Under the pieces are notes generated by a model. It had not been told where the DNA came from. It saw only the letters and a program-made list of their open reading frames with translations, and made no database searches. Of a DNA stretch of 64,000 bases, positions 8,364 through 17,044 are shown in pieces. The first letter of the stretch is position 1. Each line of letters starts with the position of its first letter. Origin of the DNA: an uncultured Clostridia bacterium (GTDB lineage Bacteria; Bacillota; Clostridia; Oscillospirales; Ruminococcaceae); assembly GCA_944388075.1 (NCBI GenBank), contig CALXHI010000028.1, forward strand, positions 124,001 to 188,000, read 5' to 3'. The position numbers were made by a program, and so were the translations under genes.

Positions 8364-9506
8364 TCAGTACAGCAATTCTTCCGGCACAACCTCTGCCATC
8401 CGGCGATAGGCGGCTTGACTGGGGTGGAGATGATCGCCGCTGTCAAAGCCCTCGGCAAAGGCGGCAGGCTTGTTGGGATCACGCAAGGCAAAATCAAAGT
8501 CAATACAGCCATCGGCTTCCGGCGTTGTTCGTATCCAATCGTTCAGCGCACAGCGCATCTCCTCCCGAAACGGCGCATCGGTTCTCCAACCGGCAATCGG
8601 CAGCAGCGTGCCGAGATATACCCGCAATTGCCATGCTTTCGCAGCGTGAATATATGCTCGTAAGCCGGCAATCAACTCGTCCACAGTCGGCAGATCACTC
8701 CACGGACGGAACGGGTTGACATCCACGCCGACCGGATGAATGATATCATTGATGCCCTGCTGTATGATGATGGTATCGGCACCGCTCACAGACGGAATCT
8801 CATGCGGAAAGCGAATCAAACCTTTCAGCCCATAGGACTCATAGGTGATATCTTCGTATTGCCGCAGAATTCGAGTTCCGCTTGCCGCCTTGCGCACAAT
8901 CGCCGTCGGGTATCCGGCATGCAGTACCCGTTTCATCAGGTAATCCGGCCAGCCCTGCGCCGTAATCGAATCGCCATAGCAGATCACCGCTTTGGCATCG
9001 GTATCGGTCAGCACATCAACGCCGGAGAGAAAATAAAACCACGGGGTCGGCTTCGTGTACGCAGCAGACATCTCCGGCTGATTGGCATAGTTGCCGACCG
9101 CAAAGAAGCCCTGATGGCATGGTGCTTGAATGACTACACCGGAGCGCAATTGTGTGATATCGGCAAAATACAGGCTGACGGTCAGTGTTTCCCCTGCCGC
9201 AATCGCAAACGGCAGCGGGTCGCTCGTGCGGCTCTCACCGGCAGGTAATGTCACGGTGGGTACACCGTCAAACAGCAACGTATGCAGCTCCGGCGCAGTC
9301 GATGCACCGCCGATGGCATGTGCGACAGTGGCATAAGCCAACGTCACAGCCTCCGTGCCGCAGAAATTGTCCAGCGTAATGCGAACCGCACTGCCCGACA
9401 GCGTCATCAAAAGCGGATAGCGGAGCGTAAGGTCTTTTGCGTACATGGCAGGTCGGCGATCGGCAATCGATACGGCACTGCCCCAAGCGGTAATCCAAGC
9501 AGACAT
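8364..9506 (-). CDS. SGNH/GDSL-family hydrolase
   Basis: A 380-residue esterase-type protein. Catalytic blocks are visible: GDSI (Ser about 180), GIND (Asn about 253) and DHLH (Asp 358, His 361). The first ~170 residues look like an appended beta-sandwich domain, as in SGNH carbohydrate or lipid esterases of Firmicutes. There is no signal peptide, so it probably acts in the cytoplasm on imported substrate. The start at 9506 is chosen because AAGGAT lies eight bases upstream, while the ATG at 9515 overlaps that site. It follows coaBC by 25 bases on the same strand and probably shares its transcript. The substrate is unknown. Confidence 0.85.
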   Translation of the reverse strand: MSAWITAWGSAVSIADRRPAMYAKDLTLRYPLLMTLSGSAVRITLDNFCGTEAVTLAYATVAHAIGGASTAPELHTLLFDGVPTVTLPAGESRTSDPLPFAIAAGETLTVSLYFADITQLRSGVVIQAPCHQGFFAVGNYANQPEMSAAYTKPTPWFYFLSGVDVLTDTDAKAVICYGDSITAQGWPDYLMKRVLHAGYPTAIVRKAASGTRILRQYEDITYESYGLKGLIRFPHEIPSVSGADTIIIQQGINDIIHPVGVDVNPFRPWSDLPTVDELIAGLRAYIHAAKAWQLRVYLGTLLPIAGWRTDAPFREEMRCALNDWIRTTPEADGCIDFDFALRDPNKPAAFAEGFDSGDHLHPSQAAYRRMAEVVPEELLY

Positions 9507-9531
9507 GATATTCATCCTTTTTTCGATCTTC

Positions 9532-10731
9532 TTAACAGCCCTTCCTGTGCTGCAAAATGGCATCCAAAATCCGATGTGCAGCATCCTCCTTGGACAAGAG
9601 AGGAAGCTCTGTTTGGGTATCTGCCGTAATCAAGGTAATGATATTGGTATCCGTACCGAAACCTGCACCGGCTGTGCGCAGACTGTTGGCGCAGATCATG
9701 TCACAATGCTTGCGCACGAGCTTTTGACGGGAATTTTCAAGAACATTCTCAGTCTCCATCGAGAATCCGCAGAGGAATTGCCCCTCCCGTTTGTGTGTAC
9801 CGAGATACTGCAAGATATCGGCCGTGCGTTTCAACTCGATGCAAAGCTCGTCATCGGATTTTTTGAGCTTGGAATCGGCAGTTGTCACGGGCGTATAATC
9901 CGCAACAGCAGCGGCCTTGATGATGATATCAGACTGTTCGCAGCGTGCCTTGACCGCCTCAAACATCTCTGCCGCCGTGCCGACCTTGACCACATCCACG
10001 AACAGCGGCGGTTCGACATCGGTATGGGCGGCGACCACGGTCACCTCTGCGCCACGCAGCATCGCCGCCTTGGCAATCGCAAAGCCCATCTTGCCGGACG
10101 AATGGTTCGTGATGAACCGCACCGGATCAATCGGCTCACGGGTTGCGCCTGCCGTCACAAGTACACGCTTGCCTGCCATATCCTTCTCGCAGGCAATCTC
10201 CTTGAGGATATACGCAAACAGCACCGATTCTTCCGGCATTCTGCCGTCACCGGTATCGCCGTTGGCAAGCATTCCCCGATCAGGCGCAACAATCTCATAG
10301 CCGAACCGTTCGAGCTTTGCAAGATTGTCCTGCACAATCGGATTGTGATACATATTGTGATTCATTGCCGGTGAAACGATTTTCTTGCAGGTACATGCCA
10401 TAACAGTTGTTGTCAGCATATCATCGGCAATCCCATTTGCAATCTTGCCGATCACATTTGCCGATGCCGGTGCAAGCATCACCACATCGGCACGTTTCGC
10501 CAATGCCACATGTTCCACGCTGTACTGAAAATTCCGGTCAAAGGTATCAATCAGGCATTTGTTTCCGGTCAAGGTTTCGAGCGTAATCGGGTGAATGAAC
10601 TGCGTGGCATTCTGCGTCATCAGCACCTGCACATCGCAATGCTGCTTTTTGAGCATCCGTGCGAGATTGGCAATCTTGTAGGCGGCGATACTGCCCGATA
10701 CCGCCATTACTACGGTTTTTCCTGTCAGCAT
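9532..10731 (-). CDS. coaBC: Bifunctional phosphopantothenoylcysteine decarboxylase/synthetase
   Basis: Two steps of coenzyme A synthesis: joining 4'-phosphopantothenate to Cys (CoaB) and decarboxylation (CoaC). The N-terminal flavoprotein half shows SGSIAAYK, PASANVIGKIANGIADDML and PAMNHNMY with the catalytic His. The C-terminal synthetase half begins near VTAGATREPIDPVR and contains NHSSGKMG. The length of 399 residues matches the family. The start is the ATG at 10731, eight bases after AAGGAG; an ATG two codons upstream is too close to that site. The pathway partner coaX lies 2 kb away. Confidence 0.96.
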   Translation of the reverse strand: MLTGKTVVMAVSGSIAAYKIANLARMLKKQHCDVQVLMTQNATQFIHPITLETLTGNKCLIDTFDRNFQYSVEHVALAKRADVVMLAPASANVIGKIANGIADDMLTTTVMACTCKKIVSPAMNHNMYHNPIVQDNLAKLERFGYEIVAPDRGMLANGDTGDGRMPEESVLFAYILKEIACEKDMAGKRVLVTAGATREPIDPVRFITNHSSGKMGFAIAKAAMLRGAEVTVVAAHTDVEPPLFVDVVKVGTAAEMFEAVKARCEQSDIIIKAAAVADYTPVTTADSKLKKSDDELCIELKRTADILQYLGTHKREGQFLCGFSMETENVLENSRQKLVRKHCDMICANSLRTAGAGFGTDTNIITLITADTQTELPLLSKEDAAHRILDAILQHRKGC

Positions 10732-10828
10732 ACACATTTCTCCTTGCTGTATGGAATGTTCCATCAACACTGCCCTGTGAGCAGCAATTGTGTTCATCTG
10801 ATATTATACCACATTTCCCGGAAAATGA

Positions 10829-10869
10829 AAAGCCCGATGCCGCAGAAAACTTTCCGGGCATCGGGCTTT
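10829..10869 (-). terminator. Intrinsic terminator of the marR-MATE operon
   Basis: A 13-bp perfect stem (AAAGCCCGATGCC and its complement), beginning four bases past the MATE stop, with TTTT on the minus strand. Confidence 0.85.
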
Positions 10870-10872
10870 GGT

Positions 10873-12180
10873 TTATGCGGTTTTGGACTTCTGCGCTGCT
10901 TTCAGCAGTATGATCGCAAAGATCAACACGATGGCTTCATACACGCCAAAGGTATACCAAATGCTATTTGCGCCAAGCAGTTCCGGCAGCAGCAGCATAA
11001 CCGGCACGCTGATGACAAAGCTTCGCAGCACATTGAGCAAAATCGCATGGACAGATTGGTTGGTCGAATACAGATAGGACGATATCATCACATTCACACT
11101 CATCACGATAAAGCCCCAAGCGTAGCACGGCATACTATCCAGCGTATAGGTGAGCGTTTCGGCATCAATGCCAAATAAACCGCAAATCTGTCGTCCAAAC
11201 AGCAATACCGCACCGGTTACCAGAATACTGCCGATGATGTTAATCCACATACCGACACGAAAATAAAACCGCAGACCTTTCTGATCCCCTGCCCCATAGG
11301 ATTGCCCCAGCAACGGCTGCAAGCCCTCGCTCGTACCGAAAAATAGTGCCACCGAAAACGATGCCACATACGACATCACCGCATAGGCATTGACGGCAAT
11401 ATCACCGATTTTGGTGACGAACATCCAGTTCATGCAAAGCGTTGCAATCGGCGAAGCCAGCTGTGCGATACATTCCGGCAAGCCATGCAGCACAATATCG
11501 CCGATCAACTTGATATCCCACATGGGTTTTCCAAAACACAGATTTCCCTTTTTGCGCAGCACATGGGGCAGCACAATCAGCATAGACAAGACCTGCCCGA
11601 TGCCGGTCGAAACCGCCGCACCCGTCACACCAAGCGGAATCGGGAAAATCAGCAGCCAGTCCAGAATGATATCCGAAATCGTAGACGCAATCACGGCAAC
11701 GCTTACGAGCGTCGGAGCATTGTCATTGCGGACAAATGCCTGCAAACCCATGGACAATCCGCTGGGAATCAGAAACACCGCATACCAAAACAAATACTCT
11801 GTGGCATAGGCGTGGTAAGTTTCCGTTGCGCCGAGCAGCGTACAGATTTGTGCCGGAAACAGCGTTCCGGCGATACACAGCAGCACCGATACCACCACAA
11901 TCGCACTCATACTCTGCTGAAAGACACGCTGAAAGCCTGCACGATCGCCCTGTCCGAGCTTGATGGCAGCCATCGCAACACCGCCGATATTGATCAGAAC
12001 AAACAGCGCATTCGTGACCAACACAAACGGCATCACAATATTCACCGCTCCGAGCGCATCCGTGCCGACACCTCGTCCGACAAAGATGCCGTCCAAAATC
12101 GTAAACAGGAAAAAGCAAACATTGCTCATCATGGTCGGCAGCACAAACTGCACCACCCGTTTCATTCTCTGTTCAGTCAT
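10873..12180 (-). CDS. MATE family efflux transporter
   Basis: A 435-residue multidrug and toxin extrusion protein with about twelve hydrophobic segments. It exports cationic drugs or metabolites using an ion gradient. The N-terminus (FVLPTMMSN then LDGIFVGRGVG) and the repeated two-bundle layout are typical of the family. It overlaps the upstream marR gene by eight bases, so translation is coupled. It is likely controlled by that MarR repressor through the operator at 12,646-12,690. The substrate is not predictable. Confidence 0.92.
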   Translation of the reverse strand: MTEQRMKRVVQFVLPTMMSNVCFFLFTILDGIFVGRGVGTDALGAVNIVMPFVLVTNALFVLINIGGVAMAAIKLGQGDRAGFQRVFQQSMSAIVVVSVLLCIAGTLFPAQICTLLGATETYHAYATEYLFWYAVFLIPSGLSMGLQAFVRNDNAPTLVSVAVIASTISDIILDWLLIFPIPLGVTGAAVSTGIGQVLSMLIVLPHVLRKKGNLCFGKPMWDIKLIGDIVLHGLPECIAQLASPIATLCMNWMFVTKIGDIAVNAYAVMSYVASFSVALFFGTSEGLQPLLGQSYGAGDQKGLRFYFRVGMWINIIGSILVTGAVLLFGRQICGLFGIDAETLTYTLDSMPCYAWGFIVMSVNVMISSYLYSTNQSVHAILLNVLRSFVISVPVMLLLPELLGANSIWYTFGVYEAIVLIFAIILLKAAQKSKTA

Positions 12181-12631
12181 GTGAGTCCTCCTCCGTCATG
12201 GATATTGCATATTCTCGTATCTGCATCAAAAATCGTGCTGTCAGCGCAAGATACTGCTGCCGTTCCGACACACTCCAACCATCGAGAACGGCATTCTCCG
12301 CCTCGATGACGTTCCGCACCGTGCGCTCTGCCAGTACCTTGCCCTGTTCGGTCAGGCAGACGGTTTTCTTCTTGTTGTCCACCGCCTCGAGATAGACCAT
12401 ACCCGCCTGCTCGAGCTTGCGCAAAGCGGAATTGATCGTCTGCTTGCTCGTACCAAACAATCGGCAAATATCGCTCAGCAAACAGCATTCGCCCTCGACA
12501 CATATCGCATAGAGAATGTTCATGGCAGTATCGCTCAAGCCGAATTGCTTTGCCATCTCATGATACACGGCGTCAATTTCTGCCAGCAAGTAGTTGAATC
12601 GTTTCAGTGCGTGATTGGCATATCCGTTCAT
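12173..12631 (-). CDS. MarR family transcriptional regulator
   Basis: A 152-residue winged-helix regulator. The DNA-binding segment includes LSDICRLFGTSKQTINSALR, followed by a wing ending near KKKTVCLTEQG. The start is the ATG at 12,631, seven bases after GGAGG; an ATG two codons upstream is almost on top of the ribosome binding site. It is the first gene of a two-gene operon with the MATE transporter. A perfect 12-bp inverted repeat flanks the -10 of its own promoter, so autorepression relieved by a transported ligand is likely. Confidence 0.92.
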   Translation of the reverse strand: MNGYANHALKRFNYLLAEIDAVYHEMAKQFGLSDTAMNILYAICVEGECCLLSDICRLFGTSKQTINSALRKLEQAGMVYLEAVDNKKKTVCLTEQGKVLAERTVRNVIEAENAVLDGWSVSERQQYLALTARFLMQIREYAISMTEEDSHD

Positions 12632-12645
12632 CGTCATTCCTCCAT

Positions 12646-12690
12646 TCGTCCGAAATCATACCGTTGGCATTATAGTACGATTTCGGACGA
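12646..12690. promoter_or_regulatory. Inverted-repeat operator around the marR promoter
   Basis: TCGTCCGAAATC at 12,646-12,657 and its exact complement at 12,679-12,690, separated by 21 bp. One copy lies in the -35/-10 spacer and the other downstream of the start point, suiting a MarR-type repressor. Confidence 0.75.
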
Positions 12691-12697
12691 TTGTCAA
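12669..12697 (-). promoter_or_regulatory. Promoter of the marR-MATE operon
   Basis: On the minus strand TTGACA (12,692-12,697), a 17-nt spacer, and TATAAT (12,669-12,674): full consensus. Confidence 0.88.
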
Positions 12698-12776
12698 GGG
12701 AGATTGCCATATTTCGTGAAGCTGTTGCAACATACCCAATGCAACGCTTTCCGCTGTAGCAACCTGCGCAAACAAA

Positions 12777-12803
12777 ACGAAGCAGGTTCTGCGCCTGCTC
12801 CGT
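12777..12803 (-). terminator. Terminator after coaX
   Basis: GGAGCAGG pairs with CCTGCTTCG (one mismatch), followed by TTTTGTTT on the minus strand, about 13 bases past the coaX stop. Confidence 0.65.
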
Positions 12804-12815
12804 TCGTGTATTGTA

Positions 12816-13580
12816 TTATTGATTTTTGTTATAGATTCGCATCAGACCCTTCAGCAGCAGCTGATCGTCGATGATGATGTTATGTTTGCAGAATGGAATC
12901 ACGGTATTGGCAAGTCCACCGGTCGAAACCAGCGTGCAAGTCTCCCCGAGTTCCTCCTGAATTTTCTCAATCACGCCGTCAATGCTCGATGCGGTTCCGT
13001 ACAGGATACCGCTCTTCATGCAGTCGATAGTATTCGTACCGATGACCTTTTTCGGCGGCTCAAGACTGATTTTCGGCAGCTGTGAGGTGCGGTTTGCGAG
13101 CGAATCGAGCGATACCCGAAATCCCGGCATGATCATACCGCCCAAGAACCGCCTATCCCGACTCAAAACGGAAATGGTCGTTGCCGTCCCCATATCAATG
13201 ATAATCATCGGGCAGGGGTATTCGTGAATCGCACCGACCGCATCTGCCACACGGTCACTGCCCAATTGCGTGGGATTGTCGAGCATAATCTGCAAGCCGG
13301 TTTTGATGCCCGGTCCGACGACCATAATCGGCCTTGCGGTCAAACGCTGCATCGCCTGCTTGACGGTCTGCGTCACCGACGGCACAACCGATGAAATGAT
13401 ACCGCCGTCAAATTCGCAATCCCGCATTTGATTCAGCTCGAGAATCGTTTTGATATGGACGATGTACTCAAGCTCCGTTGCATTGTGGTTGGTCGAAAGC
13501 CGTTCGACAAAGCGAATCGTTTCCCCCTCAAAGCAACCCAATACAATATTGGAATTTCCGATATCGACAGCCAAAACCAT
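12816..13580 (-). CDS. coaX: Type III pantothenate kinase
   Basis: Phosphorylates pantothenate, the first step of coenzyme A synthesis, with the CoaA-independent type III fold. The 254-residue protein starts with the DIGNSN phosphate-binding motif (residues 6-11) and has the GSDR and DMGTATT motifs of the acetate-kinase/Hsp70-like superfamily. GGAGGTG lies seven bases before the start. It follows, by 19 bases, a PanT-like ECF substrate-binding gene on the same strand, so uptake and phosphorylation of the vitamin are probably co-expressed. Confidence 0.96.
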   Translation of the reverse strand: MVLAVDIGNSNIVLGCFEGETIRFVERLSTNHNATELEYIVHIKTILELNQMRDCEFDGGIISSVVPSVTQTVKQAMQRLTARPIMVVGPGIKTGLQIMLDNPTQLGSDRVADAVGAIHEYPCPMIIIDMGTATTISVLSRDRRFLGGMIMPGFRVSLDSLANRTSQLPKISLEPPKKVIGTNTIDCMKSGILYGTASSIDGVIEKIQEELGETCTLVSTGGLANTVIPFCKHNIIIDDQLLLKGLMRIYNKNQ

Positions 13581-13599
13581 GGCGCACCTCCGAAGGATT

Positions 13600-14229
13600 T
13601 TAGTTGGCTTCCTGCTTGACCTGCGCCTGCGGAATCAGCTTGGCATTGTGCAATGCTGCGCCGACTGCACCGGTAATCACGGTCGATACGATCATTTCAC
13701 AAACCGCATTGATGCCGACAAACGAACAGATAAACACGATCACATTCTTGCCGTCCATCAATTCCTGCACATAGTCGGTATTGCCAAACAGCAGAATCAA
13801 GGCACTCATGAACAGCAACGTATTGAGAAATGCCGTAGAGAAGCCCGTCACCGCACAGGAAACATAGATGTTAGAGCGGTTCTTCAACAGCTTGAACACC
13901 CAGCCTGCCAAGATGCCGGTCAGCAGTCTCGGAATGAACCGCTGCACAAAGGCAAGGAACGGATTGATGGCGAACAGGGTGACGCCCATACCGCTCGGTA
14001 CACCGATGCCGACGCACTGCAAAAAGCTCATCAGACCGAAAATGGCTCCCATGATGCCGCCACCTACGGGGCCAAGCGTAACGGCTGCGAGTGCAATCGG
14101 GATGATGTTGAGCGTGATGGACAGCGGTCCAATCGGAATCGTACCGATGGGCGTGAACGAGAAGATCAGCGTAACCGCCGTCAGCAGACCCAGCAACACC
14201 ATTGCTTTCGTGTCGAATTTCTTGTTCAT
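13600..14229 (-). CDS. ECF transporter S component, probably for pantothenate
   Basis: A 209-residue membrane protein with about six hydrophobic helices and an ECF S-component look (FSFTPIGTIPIGPLSITL, then GPVGGGIMGAIFG). Such proteins bind a vitamin and use a shared energising module, which is not in this window. The adjacent downstream coaX makes pantothenate the most likely substrate (PanT), an inference from context. The start at 14,229 is preferred because AAGGAGG is about ten bases upstream; an in-frame TTG two codons earlier is too close. Confidence 0.82.
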   Translation of the reverse strand: MNKKFDTKAMVLLGLLTAVTLIFSFTPIGTIPIGPLSITLNIIPIALAAVTLGPVGGGIMGAIFGLMSFLQCVGIGVPSGMGVTLFAINPFLAFVQRFIPRLLTGILAGWVFKLLKNRSNIYVSCAVTGFSTAFLNTLLFMSALILLFGNTDYVQELMDGKNVIVFICSFVGINAVCEMIVSTVITGAVGAALHNAKLIPQAQVKQEAN

Positions 14230-14359
14230 ATTCAATTTTCCTCCTTGTTATCATTCCTCTTGCGAGGATACAATACAATACGCTGTTATCATAACATATG
14301 CAAACGCCGCAAATATGAATAGAAAGAAAAGTTTTTGTGAATTAATTGATAACAAGGCT

Positions 14360-14414
14360 GAAGCAACCGACTCTTTGTTTCATCTGACACACAAGCTTTG
14401 TGCGATGCCGCCTT
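14360..14414. repeat. Deleted fragment of the dispersed repeat family
   Basis: Matches the start (AAGCAAC) and the right end (CTTTGTTTCATCTGAC, then ACACAAGCTTTGTGCGATGC) of the ~171-nt repeat at 24,312 and 51,208, with the middle missing. The last bases overlap the stop codon of the ABC permease gene. Confidence 0.65.
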
Positions 14415-15213
14415 ACGATCCCGTACCGCTATAACCCGCTGCACCCTTCATCCAAATCTTGTAGCTGAGATAAAACAGCAAAATCGCAATCAGGGGCGAC
14501 AGCCACGACAGGAGCGGCACAGCTTCCGGCCGCAGAATCACCAGACTCGGGTAATACGCAATAAATGCAATCGGCAGTACAAACGTAAACACAAAGCGGA
14601 ACACCGGATTAAAAATCGTCATCGGGTATTTGGCATAGTCCTTGAAACGCATAACCAAATCCAGCAGATAAAACGAATTCTCAATCCAGAAGCAGCTTGC
14701 CGCCGCCGCATTCTGCAAGGCTGCCATCACCAACGATGCCGACACCAGATAGACCACCAGTTTCAGCACCATCCAAGCCGTACATGCAAGTTCCAGATGC
14801 ACCCAAGCATAGATCAATGTACCGATGCCAAATACCATCTGTCCGAGCCCCTTGACATCGAACACCTCGGACTGATAGTAGAAAAACAGGTTCATCGGAC
14901 GAAAGCAGTATTTGACAAAATCTCCGCTGAATACCTGATAACGCAAGCTCCAGTTGTTGTCAAGCAGACATTGTACCGGCGTCATCGCTACCAGCGAAAA
15001 CCCGTACAAAAACAGCATTTCATAATAGCTCCAGCCGCCAACGGACGGAAAATTCTGAAACAGAATCCAGAAGCTGAGAAATCCCGAAATATTCGTGCAA
15101 ATCATACCGATGGTCGAGATGATGAAGTCCGCACGATAGCTCATCTTGCTCTTGAGATCCTGTGCCAAAATTTTCCGATAAATACAAAAATAAAATCGCA
15201 ATCCTCTGTGCAT
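14413..15213 (-). CDS. ABC-2 type transporter permease (second permease)
   Basis: A 266-residue membrane protein with about six spans, of the ABC-2 permease group (formerly DUF990). It is the last gene of a WYL-ATPase-permease-permease operon and starts three bases after the previous stop. The two different permeases probably form a heterodimer with the ATPase encoded upstream. Its stop codon lies at the edge of a repeat fragment, suggesting an element inserted beside the gene end. The exported substrate is unknown. Confidence 0.82.
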   Translation of the reverse strand: MHRGLRFYFCIYRKILAQDLKSKMSYRADFIISTIGMICTNISGFLSFWILFQNFPSVGGWSYYEMLFLYGFSLVAMTPVQCLLDNNWSLRYQVFSGDFVKYCFRPMNLFFYYQSEVFDVKGLGQMVFGIGTLIYAWVHLELACTAWMVLKLVVYLVSASLVMAALQNAAAASCFWIENSFYLLDLVMRFKDYAKYPMTIFNPVFRFVFTFVLPIAFIAYYPSLVILRPEAVPLLSWLSPLIAILLFYLSYKIWMKGAAGYSGTGS

Positions 15214-15216
15214 GGC

Positions 15217-16020
15217 TCAACCTCCGTTCACGGTAATCCGGCGGAGTGATACCTGCCAAAACAGGCGGCTGAACCCCATAGTGACAATGCTCCAAACCAG
15301 CTGCATACCAAGTGTTTCCGCTATGACGGAAGGCTGTGGATTGGCTGTCAAGAGCAGCGATAGCGGCGCATTGTAAATCGACTGAAACGGCAGGCAGTAC
15401 GCAATAGTCTTGAGCGGCTCGGGGAAAAAGGCAAGCGGAATAGTCGCCCCCGACAGCAGCAATACCACCACCTGCTTCATGATGTTGATGCCCCAGATGG
15501 ATTCCGTGTACATACAGATCGTGCCGACAAACAGGTCTATGCTGAAGTTGATCGACACGGACAATATGACCGAAACCGCAAAATACAGCAGATTGATGCC
15601 GAGCGGAATCGCACCCTTTGTCACCAACAGCACGACAAGGAAGGTCGGCAGAAATGTGCAGAAAAATTGCACAATAACACCGCCGGCACAGTTCCAAAAC
15701 GAATAAGAACGATAGGACATGGGTTTCAGCAAGGTCAGCGTAATCGCACCGGTTTGGATGCTGCGTCCCATCTCCCAGACGATGTACATTTCCATAAAAG
15801 CGAACAATGCCGTTGCCAGCACCAGATAAATGAGCGTATCAGAAAAGGTCATGCCGTTGACCACATCGGTTCCGGCAGACGCATAGATGGCACGCCAGAG
15901 GAAATATACAATAATCAGGTAAATCAGATTGCCGATCACCATGACGAACAGTCCGAGCCGATATTGCAATGCTTCCAGAATGCCGGCTCGGGTGAGGGAA
16001 AGGTACTTCTTCCACTTCAT
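15217..16020 (-). CDS. ABC-2 type transporter permease (first permease)
   Basis: A 267-residue permease with about six hydrophobic spans, of the same ABC-2/DUF990-like group as its neighbour. The start codon overlaps the stop of the ATPase gene by four bases (ATGA), indicating coupling. It is the membrane partner of the adjacent ATPase. The substrate is unknown; such systems export drugs, lipids or peptides. Confidence 0.82.
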   Translation of the reverse strand: MKWKKYLSLTRAGILEALQYRLGLFVMVIGNLIYLIIVYFLWRAIYASAGTDVVNGMTFSDTLIYLVLATALFAFMEMYIVWEMGRSIQTGAITLTLLKPMSYRSYSFWNCAGGVIVQFFCTFLPTFLVVLLVTKGAIPLGINLLYFAVSVILSVSINFSIDLFVGTICMYTESIWGINIMKQVVVLLLSGATIPLAFFPEPLKTIAYCLPFQSIYNAPLSLLLTANPQPSVIAETLGMQLVWSIVTMGFSRLFWQVSLRRITVNGG

Positions 16021-17018
16021 TGCGTCCCCTCCTCGTAAATCTTCTTGATAACCGCCTCCGTTGAAATTTCCTCGAGCTGCATATCCCGAATGCGGTAGCG
16101 TTCCTGCAAGCGGGCAAGCACCGCCATCACGCTCGCCTGCTCCTCATCGACCAACACGGAAATCCAGTCCGTATCCGCCGATACTCGAAATTCCGGCATT
16201 TGCTGTGCAATCGCTTCCGCCGACTGCTGCAAATCGCCGTCCATCCGGATTTTCAGCGTGCGATACGAGCCGAAAAACCGTTTCAAATGCTCGATATCGT
16301 TATCATAGAGCATTTTGCCCTTGTCGATGATGACAATGCGGCGGCAGAGGGCGTCCACATCGCCCATATCATGCGTGGTAAGAATGACGGTTGTCTGCTT
16401 TTCCCGATTGAGCGCATGAATGAGGGTACGGATTTTCGCCTTCATCGAAACATCCAGACCAATGGTCGGCTCATCGAGAAAGACGATTTTGGGATTATGA
16501 AGAAAGGCCGCGAGAATATCGCTCAAGGTACGCTGTCCGAGCGACATCTGCCGCACAGGCTTATGCAGCAGACTCTCGATATCGACCAACGAACGGTACA
16601 GGTCGAGCATCGCACGATATTCGGCTTCCGGTACTTCGTAAATATCCCGCAGCAGCTTGAATGACTCGACCAGCGGCAGCGACCACCAAAGCTGTGACCG
16701 CTGTCCGAATACCACGCCAATCTCCTTTGCATTTCGAGTACGATTTTTGTATGGGATTTGACCGTTGACGACAATTTCGCCGGAAGATGGCTGCAAGATA
16801 CCGGTCATCATCTTGATGGTGGTAGACTTGCCTGCACCATTTGGTCCGAGATATCCGACAATCTCGCCCTGCGCAATGTTCATCGAGATATCGTCCACCG
16901 CACGGACAATCCGATAATCCCTCGAAAACAAATCCTTCAGGCTTCCCTTCAAGCCCTCGTGACGATTGAGTACTTTGAATTCCTTTGTAATGTGTTTGAT
17001 TTCAATGATATAAGACAT
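16017..17018 (-). CDS. ABC transporter ATP-binding protein
   Basis: A 333-residue NatA-like ATPase that powers the two downstream permeases. Walker A is GPNGAGKST (residues 58-66), the signature is MSLGQR instead of LSGGQ (usual in this subfamily), and Walker B is IVFLDEP followed by TIGLD; the H-loop is TTHDMGD. A C-terminal extension of ~90 residues follows the nucleotide-binding domain. The start at 17,018 has AAGGAGC just upstream. The gene begins 26 bases after the WYL regulator's stop. Confidence 0.92.
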   Translation of the reverse strand: MSYIIEIKHITKEFKVLNRHEGLKGSLKDLFSRDYRIVRAVDDISMNIAQGEIVGYLGPNGAGKSTTIKMMTGILQPSSGEIVVNGQIPYKNRTRNAKEIGVVFGQRSQLWWSLPLVESFKLLRDIYEVPEAEYRAMLDLYRSLVDIESLLHKPVRQMSLGQRTLSDILAAFLHNPKIVFLDEPTIGLDVSMKAKIRTLIHALNREKQTTVILTTHDMGDVDALCRRIVIIDKGKMLYDNDIEHLKRFFGSYRTLKIRMDGDLQQSAEAIAQQMPEFRVSADTDWISVLVDEEQASVMAVLARLQERYRIRDMQLEEISTEAVIKKIYEEGTQ

Positions 17019-17044
17019 AATGCTCCTTTTGGGGTTCTGTGTTG

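Noticed and set aside
9445..10374. A 309-codon plus-strand frame over coaBC and the SGNH gene
   Set aside because: It is an out-of-frame shadow of two strongly supported minus-strand genes.
14230..14330. A riboswitch upstream of the ECF S component
   Set aside because: No conserved core or alternative hairpins were recognised.
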